Shown here: piece after piece, positions 57,830 through 64,000 of the stretch
Position numbering within the stretch: the stretch's first letter is position 1
Layout of the letters: each line of letters opens with the position of its first letter
Source: Pseudeuparius sepicola
Taxonomy: Eukaryota; Arthropoda; Insecta; Coleoptera; Anthribidae
Assembly: GCA_963920635.1 (NCBI GenBank)
Contig: OY987301.1
Coordinates: 57,976,560 to 58,040,559, forward strand
Length of the DNA: 64,000 nucleotides
Direction: 5' to 3'
Program-made: the position numbers and the translations under genes
Notes under the pieces: generated by a model
The model's input: only the letters and a program-made list of their open reading frames with translations
Database searches by the model: none
What the model was told of the DNA's origin: nothing

Positions 57830-57860
57830 ATATAAGAGTCATATCTTTGCTTTCAGTGAT
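57830..57860 (+). promoter_or_regulatory. TATA plus TCAGT promoter of the DnaQ/Maelstrom-like gene
   Basis: TATAAGAG at 57831 is followed by TTCAGTGATAG (TCAGT at 57853-57857), the arthropod initiator; spacing is slightly short (about 25 bp). The minus-strand gene starts divergently at 57553, so 57554-57830 is a shared intergenic promoter region. Confidence 0.5.
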
Positions 57861-57895
57861 AGTTTCTACAAATCTTTAGTTTTCTGCAAATCGTA

Positions 57896-58418
57896 ATGTC
57901 TAACATCAGGTATATCATCGACGCTGATGGCTTTCAAGTTAGTGGAAAGTTCGTTATAAAAGAAATGTCGATATACGATATGAAATCGAGGGAAGTGACA
58001 TCCAGGTATTATCGTGTGGGAAACTACCGCAGCCTATCTTCTAAGGATGCATGCACTGCTCGTTGGTTAACGATGAACTTGCACGGCTTGAAGTTTGAAG
58101 ATTGTGCAACGGATGAAGCCCAGTGCGTTAGAAGAGATTCGGCGTCTGGGGGAGTCCGCTGGCGATGAACTTATAGCTTACAAGGGAGGACAAGTTGAAA
58201 GGAATCTGCTGCAGGCCGCGGGGTATGCCCATTTATCTTACAATATCGAGGATCTAGGCTGCCCCAAGTTCGACGTCCTTGTTCGGAAGCAGCAGAGGTT
58301 CTACGAGCGAGTGCGTGCAAACCAATGTGAGCGACACATCACGAGGCCTGGAAAAGCATTTCACTGCCCGAGGGTAGAACTAATGTTTTTTTCTGAATTT
58401 ATAAGACGATGTAAATAA
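57896..58418 (+). pseudogene. DnaQ/Maelstrom-like protein, split by one frameshift
   Basis: The first part (57896-58115) begins with a strand and an I-D-A-D-G-F motif, the place of the first acidic motif in RNase H-fold exonucleases. The reading moves to another frame near 58110-58120 and continues through A-Y-K-G-G-Q-V-E, G-C-P-K-F and a terminal C-x2-H-x9-C set (C-E-R-H ... H-C) to 58418. A Glu in the middle and a C-H-C cluster at the end resemble the E-C-H-C set of the Maelstrom domain, a catalytically changed DnaQ-H relative in the piRNA pathway; a plain DnaQ-like nuclease is the alternative. Single-base frame change may be decay or a read error. Confidence 0.5.
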
Positions 58419-58729
58419 TTTAGTTTTTGTGAAAATGTAAATAAAAATGTAAAGTTATTATGCTGTTTCATTTCCAGCAGAAAAGAATGATTATGAAAAA
58501 AAGTCAATTTAAAAACTTTCCCGCTGCAGGAAAGACGTGCTTCGTGAAATTAATGTTTGTAGAAAATGGTAAAATGTTAAAATAAAAAAGGGAGCAAAAA
58601 AAAAACCTTTTCTCAGATCCTGTTTTCATACTAAAATTTTGGAGAGGGGACCATCCTTCGACGCTCTTACCCTATATAGGTAGGAACTCTGCCTATTTCT
58701 AGCACACTGCTCTACTCATTGGTTCGAAG
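58419..58729. other. spacer with poly(A) signal and polymerase promoter
   Basis: AATAAA at about 58439 ends the upstream unit and another lies near 58582. A TATATAGG box (58673-58680) and a TCATT start-like site (58715) lie just before the polymerase ATG at 58730. Confidence 0.55.
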
Positions 58730-61700
58730 ATGATCGATGGTAATGAAATAGCTACAGAGAGCGACAAAACTGTAAAGGCATATGAGAAGGTGTTTAACAT
58801 ACTTAATGAAAGTGACAGACCTACACTTCCACAAGTATTACAACGTTGGCAGCAAAAGTTGCAATTGTCGGTGAGACAGCATTCCTCAGCACTCCGATGT
58901 CATTTTCACCAAGGCACTTTGTCAAAGTTGCATGCCAATCTGCAACATCTCAAAAGACTTCAATTATACTTCAAAACATGCAAAACTGGATCTGGTAAGC
59001 AACACCTCAATAGAAGTCATCGAGTCAAATGGGTGGACGTTCAAGCAGCGTTCCAGAGTCGTCTTCGCACAGGTGTTATAGTAAATATGAGGCACATCGA
59101 TTTATTCCAGTTTTTTGACGATGCATTTATTCTTTTTAAGAGTCGCATAACTAGAACTTTAAATGCTTTTCACATTGTTAAGGTAAATGCGGTTTTTAAT
59201 GGTGAATTTGTTAAAATGTCTCAAGATACAGTCATAAGTGACAACAAATGCTTCAACACAAAAAATGCTATAATTGACCAGGGGAGTGATTTAAAGTTGT
59301 GGTTTACAGATAATATAAAGGATAGGATTATAAAGAAGCTTGAAGATTTTCATGACAATGGATCGGGGTGGGCGTTACGCAAAATTTTGAGTTTAGTCAT
59401 CAGTATAAATAAAGTTGAGATAGGAAACGGTGCTTCATATCTGCCACTCCCCGTTGAAATTTCCAAAAAACAAGCATGTGTCAATGTAAAAAATAGTGAT
59501 GAAGCATGCTTCTTTTGGAGTGTTATTGCCGCTCTTTACCCCTCTCAAAAGCATATTGATCGGGTTAATTCATATCCTCACTACAGGCTGAAATTTAAAT
59601 TAGATGATATAGACCTACCAATGCAATTATCTCAAATATCGAAATTCGAAAAATTAAATGAAATTTCTATAAATGTGTATATTTTGGAGTTGGTAAGTGA
59701 GACTCCACGTCAATTTATCACCTCTCCAGCTCGACTAACTAAAAATAAAATGGATAGACATGTGAATTTACTTCTAATTCAAAGTCATTATTTTTTGAAA
59801 ACTAGCGACTTTGAAGCACCGTCTGTCGACGATGCGCACGTTGATATAAAATACCATTATTGTTGGATTAAAGATTTATCTAGACTGATTTCGAAACAGT
59901 CTAGTAAACATAACGGTAGAAAATTTATATGCGAGAGATGTTTAAATTACTTTTCATCGCAAGATAAGTTAGAAGAGCATACAGTTTATTGCGAGCAAAT
60001 AAATAATTGTAAAATCGAGTTTCCCAAAGAGAAGTTTATCGAATTTAAAAATTTTGTTAATAAAGAACGCACCCCATTCACCCTGTATGCTGACTTTGAA
60101 GCAATGATAAAACCCTGCGGAGATTCTGATGCTAGCCTAAAAACTGTTAAATATCAAAGACACGAAGCATTCAGTGCCGGTTATTATTTCAAGTGCTCTT
60201 TTGACAACTCGCTCTCTTTCTACAAAGCTTATCGCGGGGGAGACTGTATGATATGGTTTGCCAATCAAATAGAGGAAATTGCTAAGTTTATATCATCCAA
60301 ATTGAATCTTGTTGAACCTATGGATGAAGCCATAAGTCTTAAAGATGCCACCCCTAATTGTCACATTTGCGAGAAAAAATTCAATGTTAACGACATAATT
60401 GTACGTGACCACTGTCACCTGTCATCGATGTTTCGAGGTTATGCACATCAAGCGTGCAACTTAAATTATAAAAACTCGTTTGTAGTTCCCATCATTTTCC
60501 ACAATCTTAGTGGGTATGACAGCCACTTTATAATACGAGAACTTGCCAAACGGAATCATGTCAACCTACTTCCTGTTAATAATGAAAAATATATAAGCTT
60601 TACAGTATTCGATAATGAAACAAATATTAAATTTCGGTTCATCGATTCTTTCAAGTTCTTGGCCTTTCCTCTCGACAAACTCGCATCATCTCTAAATAGT
60701 TTCGAAAACACTAGAAATGAATTTCGATTGTCTTCCGAAAATTTTGACTTGTTAACTAGGAAAGGGGTTTTTTGTTATGATTATATCGATTCTCTGGAAA
60801 AATTGGAAGAAACCGCATTACCATCGATTCAACATTTTTATAACAAATTAAATGACACTAATATTAACGAGAAGGATTACGGACATGCGCAATTAATTTG
60901 GGAGAGGTTTGGTGTAAAAACCTTGGGTGAGTATTTAGATCTGTACTTAAAGACTGACGTGCTCTTGCTCACAGATATATTTGAACACTTTAGAACGACT
61001 TGTCTTCAAAATTACGGTTTAGATCCTGCCTGGTACTATACTTTGCCTGGATTCAGTTGGGATTGCATGCTTCGATATACGAAATGTAAATTAGAAACCT
61101 TCCAAGATAGTGACATCTTAATGTTTTTCGAGAGGGCAATTCGAGGTGGGGTAAGCCAGGTAAGCCACCGCTTTTCTCAGGCCAACAACAAATATATGGC
61201 AAACTATGATGCTAGTATGCCATCAAAATATATTCTTTATGCGGACGTTAACAACCTTTATGGCTGGGCAATGTGTGAACCCCTTCCTTACGGAGGATTT
61301 GAGTGGGCCTCCAACGATACTGACGTCACCAAGGTTGCTGACAATGCCGATGAAGGATATATTTTAGAAGTGGATTTGTCGTATCCCGATCATCTTCATG
61401 ACCATCATAAAGATCTTCCTTTCGCACCTGAACATCGTAAACCTCCAGGTTCCAAAATAAAAAAGCTCATGACCACTCTCGATGATAAGAAGAATTATGT
61501 GATTCATTATAGAGCGCTTAAGCAAGCTTTACAACATGGTTTAATTCTGAAAAAAATTCACAAAGTTTTGAAATTTAAGCAGTCTACCTGGTTAGCTCCC
61601 TATATACAACTCAATACCCACTTAAGAACTGTGACAACATTAGATTTTGAAAAAAATATAATGAAACTAATGAATAATGCAATCTACGGCAAAACAATGC

Positions 61701-62464
61701 AAAATGTTAGAAAACATAGGATTGTGAGATTATTAAGGACGTGGGAGGGTAGATACGGCGCCAAAAATTTAATTTCTAGCCCTCGTTTTAGACATAGGAT
61801 AATTTTTGAAGAGAATTTAATAAGTGTCGAATTAAATAAGACAAATATTATGTTTGATAAACCTCTGTACGTTGGGATGTCTATTCTGGACATATCAAAA
61901 ACCTGTGTTTACGAATTTCACTATGACTTTATGTTGAAAACATTTTCACCAACTAACTGCTTATTATTATATACTGATACTGATAGTTTAGTTTACGAAA
62001 TCCGCTGTGAGGACATGTTCGAGGATGTAATTAAGAATCATATTCATCGGTTTGACACTAGTGACTATCCTGCAGATAATCAATATGGAATTCCGCTTGT
62101 AAATAAGAAGGTGCCAGGACTGATGAAGGACGAATTAAATGGTCGTATTTTAACACATTTTGTTGGACTTAGATCTAAAATGTATACTTATAAGGTTCAA
62201 GGAAAAAATTTGTGTGTTAAAAAATCCAAAAGTGTTAGAGGTAGTGTTGTAGCGAAGCAGATAACGTATCAAGATTATTTCGATTGTTTATTCGATAAGA
62301 CAGAGAAAATTGTAAATCAACGATCTATACGATCGTTTTCTCATAACGTCTTTAGCATAAGTCAATCTAAGATTGGTTTAAATCCATTTGACGATAAGCG
62401 ATATTTAGTTGATAGTGTTTCAACCCTTCCTTGGGGTCATAAAGATGTACGTGTGGATGAATAA
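58730..62464 (+). CDS. Polinton/Maverick-like protein-primed DNA polymerase B
   Basis: Intact, 1244 residues. Exonuclease motif I is Y-A-D-F-E (about 453), II N-L-S-G-Y-D (about 592), III Y-L-K-T-D-V-L (about 739). The palm has motif A Y-A-D-V-N-N-L-Y-G (about 837), motif B N-N-A-I-Y-G-K-T-M (about 980) and motif C Y-T-D-T-D-S (about 1081), all with their catalytic Asp and Lys/Tyr. A C2H2-like finger lies near 401-421 (C-E-R-C...H...C). A Cys/His block (C-H-I-C, D-H-C-H, C-N, about 544-580), like endonuclease-VII-type His-Me fingers, lies between exonuclease motifs I and II. It would copy the element from a protein primer in the nucleus. The stop codon overlaps AATAAA. A decayed partial copy lies at 41.9 kb. 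Confidence 0.95.
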   Translation: MIDGNEIATESDKTVKAYEKVFNILNESDRPTLPQVLQRWQQKLQLSVRQHSSALRCHFHQGTLSKLHANLQHLKRLQLYFKTCKTGSGKQHLNRSHRVKWVDVQAAFQSRLRTGVIVNMRHIDLFQFFDDAFILFKSRITRTLNAFHIVKVNAVFNGEFVKMSQDTVISDNKCFNTKNAIIDQGSDLKLWFTDNIKDRIIKKLEDFHDNGSGWALRKILSLVISINKVEIGNGASYLPLPVEISKKQACVNVKNSDEACFFWSVIAALYPSQKHIDRVNSYPHYRLKFKLDDIDLPMQLSQISKFEKLNEISINVYILELVSETPRQFITSPARLTKNKMDRHVNLLLIQSHYFLKTSDFEAPSVDDAHVDIKYHYCWIKDLSRLISKQSSKHNGRKFICERCLNYFSSQDKLEEHTVYCEQINNCKIEFPKEKFIEFKNFVNKERTPFTLYADFEAMIKPCGDSDASLKTVKYQRHEAFSAGYYFKCSFDNSLSFYKAYRGGDCMIWFANQIEEIAKFISSKLNLVEPMDEAISLKDATPNCHICEKKFNVNDIIVRDHCHLSSMFRGYAHQACNLNYKNSFVVPIIFHNLSGYDSHFIIRELAKRNHVNLLPVNNEKYISFTVFDNETNIKFRFIDSFKFLAFPLDKLASSLNSFENTRNEFRLSSENFDLLTRKGVFCYDYIDSLEKLEETALPSIQHFYNKLNDTNINEKDYGHAQLIWERFGVKTLGEYLDLYLKTDVLLLTDIFEHFRTTCLQNYGLDPAWYYTLPGFSWDCMLRYTKCKLETFQDSDILMFFERAIRGGVSQVSHRFSQANNKYMANYDASMPSKYILYADVNNLYGWAMCEPLPYGGFEWASNDTDVTKVADNADEGYILEVDLSYPDHLHDHHKDLPFAPEHRKPPGSKIKKLMTTLDDKKNYVIHYRALKQALQHGLILKKIHKVLKFKQSTWLAPYIQLNTHLRTVTTLDFEKNIMKLMNNAIYGKTMQNVRKHRIVRLLRTWEGRYGAKNLISSPRFRHRIIFEENLISVELNKTNIMFDKPLYVGMSILDISKTCVYEFHYDFMLKTFSPTNCLLLYTDTDSLVYEIRCEDMFEDVIKNHIHRFDTSDYPADNQYGIPLVNKKVPGLMKDELNGRILTHFVGLRSKMYTYKVQGKNLCVKKSKSVRGSVVAKQITYQDYFDCLFDKTEKIVNQRSIRSFSHNVFSISQSKIGLNPFDDKRYLVDSVSTLPWGHKDVRVDE

Positions 62465-62465
62465 A
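62460..62465 (+). terminator. poly(A) signal fused to the polymerase stop codon
   Basis: GAA-TAA-A gives AATAAA overlapping the stop (62462-62464). The same fusion occurs in the CHHC gene, the convergent minus-strand gene and the relics at 43.9, 44.3 and 44.4 kb. Confidence 0.7.
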
Positions 62466-62536
62466 AAATATATTTTACAAATAGTGTTTCATTCTCTTGT
62501 AGCCCCCCCACCCCTGACGTCCCACCGCCCAGTTTG

Positions 62537-62575
62537 TATATATAACCGAGACATCGAGCTCATTCTGCAGTCTGA
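62537..62575 (+). promoter_or_regulatory. TATA plus initiator of the CHHC gene
   Basis: TATATATAA at 62537-62545 and a TCATT at 62560-62564, with CAGTC just after, lie between the polymerase end and the ATG at 62603. Confidence 0.55.
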
Positions 62576-62602
62576 AAACTTGTAACAAGAGTTCGCAGCA
62601 AC

Positions 62603-62815
62603 ATGTACAACCAGACCATTCAGATCGAATCAGACATGGTGCCCTGCCCCTACATTGCCAGCCACATGGTACGGAGAAGTCGACTGCAGAATCATCTGGT
62701 GAAGTGTCGGCGACAGTTGGGACATGTGCCTGAAATCAATTGGGAAGAGTATTACCGACATATCAACAATCAGCCGTCGATGATCATAAGAAATCCCAGG
62801 ATTGGCCCGGAATAA
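62603..62815 (+). CDS. CHHC zinc-finger protein of the GTSF1/U11-48K type
   Basis: 70 residues. Residues 15-35 fit C-x5-H-x9-H-x3-C exactly: C-P-Y at 15, His 21, His 31, Cys 35, with the typical Arg/Leu helix (R-R-S-R-L-Q) between the His residues. This CHHC finger binds RNA or tRNA-like ligands in U11-48K, TRM13 and GTSF1; GTSF1 (Asterix in flies) is a Piwi cofactor in transposon silencing. GTSF1 usually has two such fingers and an acidic Trp-containing tail; here there is one finger, then a short tail (W-E-E-Y). The stop overlaps AATAAA. A role as piRNA-pathway decoy or RNA chaperone is inference. A decayed copy at 44.1-44.3 kb shows it belongs to the element. Confidence 0.8.
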   Translation: MYNQTIQIESDMVPCPYIASHMVRRSRLQNHLVKCRRQLGHVPEINWEEYYRHINNQPSMIIRNPRIGPE

Positions 62816-62871
62816 AAATGTTGTAAAATAAAAATATTGTAAAATAAAAGTCATATTTTTTAATCAGTGCT
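62816..62871. terminator. convergent 56-bp intergenic spacer with opposed poly(A) signals
   Basis: The CHHC stop (plus) and the unknown gene stop (minus) face each other. Two further AAAATAAAA words follow on the plus strand, and TTTATTCC on the plus strand is the minus-strand AATAAA fused to that gene's stop. Confidence 0.65.
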
Positions 62872-63504
62872 TTATTCCAACCTTCTTCTATACAAGTCTG
62901 CTAACAAAAATTGATTATAATAAGAGTACAGTTCAAAAATGCAATATGTTTCCATGCTACATACCGCATTGCACATTAAAAATACAATTTCCATTACATT
63001 TATGGCATAGTTACTACGTACTAATAATTCATTGACCTTATCTAAAAAATTAAGGTAAAAATCATACAATTCAAAATTAATCAAAAAGCTCATCCTTAAA
63101 GTCACATATGGTGCGATATTTAGTAGCTCGAAAACCTCTGCTATGGAAAACCATTGGCTAACACCATATTTTGCAAGCAACACTCGTTGATTTCCATCTG
63201 CAGTCAACATGGTTCTTAACAATATATCGTCAAATCTGATGAACATCGGGGTACCCAGGTTGTTGGTAAAGTTGTTTAAATTATTCACTAATTCTTTCCA
63301 CTCCAAATAGTCCAGCAAAATCACATTTCGTCGCACTGTTGATCGGATATTAACTTGGGGTTTGAAATATCTCATAATGCTCAAACCATTATTAATAATA
63401 TATGTAGGTAATGTGAAGCATGATGATAGAAGCAGAGAATCTTCGCTTACATTGTTTACTTCTTCATGGTCGCTACCATCGGTTTCATAGCCGCTGTCAA
63501 CCAT
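62872..63504 (-). CDS. 210-residue unknown protein of the Polinton-like element
   Basis: The open frame extends to 63567, but the ATG at 63504 lies 16 bp after the integrase stop and starts M-V-D-S-G-Y-E-T-D-G, so I choose it; the upstream part overlaps integrase codons. An acidic N-terminus is followed by a hydrophobic, aromatic-rich region with many Leu/Phe/Tyr helices and C-terminal Arg residues; no signal peptide or clear family motif. The DSGYET string resembles a phospho-degron (DSG-x-x-S/T). The stop overlaps the poly(A) signal. The gene is conserved in the relic at 44.4-45.5 kb. Function unknown; virion, accessory and regulatory roles are all possible. Confidence 0.7.
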   Translation of the reverse strand: MVDSGYETDGSDHEEVNNVSEDSLLLSSCFTLPTYIINNGLSIMRYFKPQVNIRSTVRRNVILLDYLEWKELVNNLNNFTNNLGTPMFIRFDDILLRTMLTADGNQRVLLAKYGVSQWFSIAEVFELLNIAPYVTLRMSFLINFELYDFYLNFLDKVNELLVRSNYAINVMEIVFLMCNAVCSMETYCIFELYSYYNQFLLADLYRRRLE

Positions 63505-63520
63505 CTTAACACTTGAAGCT

Positions 63521-64000
63521 CTACACGACGTTTGACTCAGAGATCCACGAGTCATGGTCTTTATCAAAGCCCAACCATCGTACTAGCACCTTCCCCCTCT
63601 TTCTACGAAGAATCTTTTCAACCAGGTAGACATCGGGATGTTCAGTTTTTTGCAATTCTTCGCGGTAAAACCCGCCCTTTATAGGACTTCCATTTAAATC
63701 CTCTAGAAGATATGTAGGCGGGTTGGTAATTTGTACTTTGCTTATTTTAAACAATTCTGTACTCCAACTAGGCATATATCCTTTGGCAAATACGTGTTTC
63801 ACTTTACTTATTCTCACAATATCTCCAACCTTCAATTTACTACCTCTGAAAATCTTCACGTGACTATACACTTTTTTAAGCAGATATTGTTCGTTACTTT
63901 TATTAACTTGGTTGGGTTTCACCTGAATCACTCTATGCTTTCTGTTATTATACTCGGCAACTAGCGTAGGCAAATAATCATCCCATTTAAATTTACCATT
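63521..64000 (-). CDS. Polinton-like integrase, C-terminal part with chromodomain (partial)
   Basis: The frame continues across the right edge, so the true start is outside. Just inside the edge the end of the retroviral-type core is visible (Y-N-N-R-K-H after a P-T-L-V helix). It is followed by a small SH3-like barrel region (K-L-K-V-G-D-I-V-R-I) and a C-terminal chromodomain (V-E-K-I-L-R-R-K-R-G-K-V-L-V-R-W-L-G-F-D ... S-W-I). It would insert element DNA into chromatin, with the chromodomain guiding site choice. The D-D-E residues lie outside the window. It ends at 63521, 16 bp before the Met of the next minus-strand gene, so the two may share one transcript. Confidence 0.88.
   Translation of the reverse strand, partial: NGKFKWDDYLPTLVAEYNNRKHRVIQVKPNQVNKSNEQYLLKKVYSHVKIFRGSKLKVGDIVRISKVKHVFAKGYMPSWSTELFKISKVQITNPPTYLLEDLNGSPIKGGFYREELQKTEHPDVYLVEKILRRKRGKVLVRWLGFDKDHDSWISESNVV

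Overview
The window is AT-rich, multicellular-animal nuclear DNA, most likely from an insect with a large, transposon-loaded genome. Evidence: GT-AG introns, TATA plus initiator promoters with TCAGT-like starts, AATAAA polyadenylation signals, TA-flanked mariner-type repeats, a Merlin transposase, gypsy-type retrotransposons and a Polinton/Maverick-like element. I could not fix the order of insect. I found no convincing host protein-coding gene; the region reads as intergenic or deep intronic sequence rebuilt by mobile elements. Candidate host pieces are a heat-shock-like orphan promoter (about 2.7 kb), a CpG-rich island with a splice-donor-like end (5.85-6.06 kb) and a possible non-coding exon near 24.3-24.6 kb.

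Layout. 1-8.9 kb: non-coding sequence with two large foldback elements (3313-4313, 4623-5532) and a 147-bp host tandem duplication. 8.9-13.8 kb: a Ty3/gypsy-type LTR retrotransposon with near-identical 269-bp LTRs but a frame-broken interior. 13.8-32.9 kb: gene-poor DNA with transposase remnants (15.3 and 28.8-29.7 kb), a 58-bp-arm hairpin (16.8 kb), a 2.25-kb non-autonomous element (18.1-20.4 kb) and a foldback at 22.6-23.4 kb. 33.0-34.5 kb: a nearly intact Tc1-type transposon. 34.9-36.9 kb: a ~125-bp tandem array split by a 1.2-kb element with 8-bp target duplications. 37-40.3 kb: a mariner-derived MITE, nested foldbacks and a ~135-bp minisatellite. 41.9-45.5 kb: a degraded, multiply invaded copy of the same element that is better preserved at the right edge. 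45.5-47.7 kb: a gypsy/errantivirus-like remnant. 47.9-49.2 kb: two foldbacks. 49.7-52.8 kb: a three-exon Merlin (IS1595/ISXO2-type) transposase with a duplicated first exon. 53.4-54.3 kb: an inverted 61-bp tandem array.

The most interesting part is 54.6-64.0 kb, a Polinton/Maverick-like element that continues past the right edge. It carries, left to right, a small OB-fold-like protein with an ATGA-overlapping micro-ORF, a tRNA-like sequence, a tandem repeat with splice-acceptor-like sites, a minus-strand four-exon gene, a DnaQ/Maelstrom-like gene split by a frameshift, an intact 1244-residue protein-primed family-B DNA polymerase, a 70-residue CHHC zinc-finger protein of the GTSF1/U11-48K type, a minus-strand 210-residue unknown protein and the C-terminal part of a retroviral-type integrase with a chromodomain. 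Most plus-strand genes have their own TATA promoter, and in several the poly(A) signal is fused to the stop codon. The polymerase and integrase would drive self-synthesis and insertion. The CHHC protein and the Maelstrom-like protein resemble piRNA-pathway factors, which suggests (inference only) that this mobile element carries a module acting on host small-RNA silencing. The second copy at 41.9-45.5 kb keeps the same polymerase - CHHC - convergent unknown order, so that cassette is a real property of the family.
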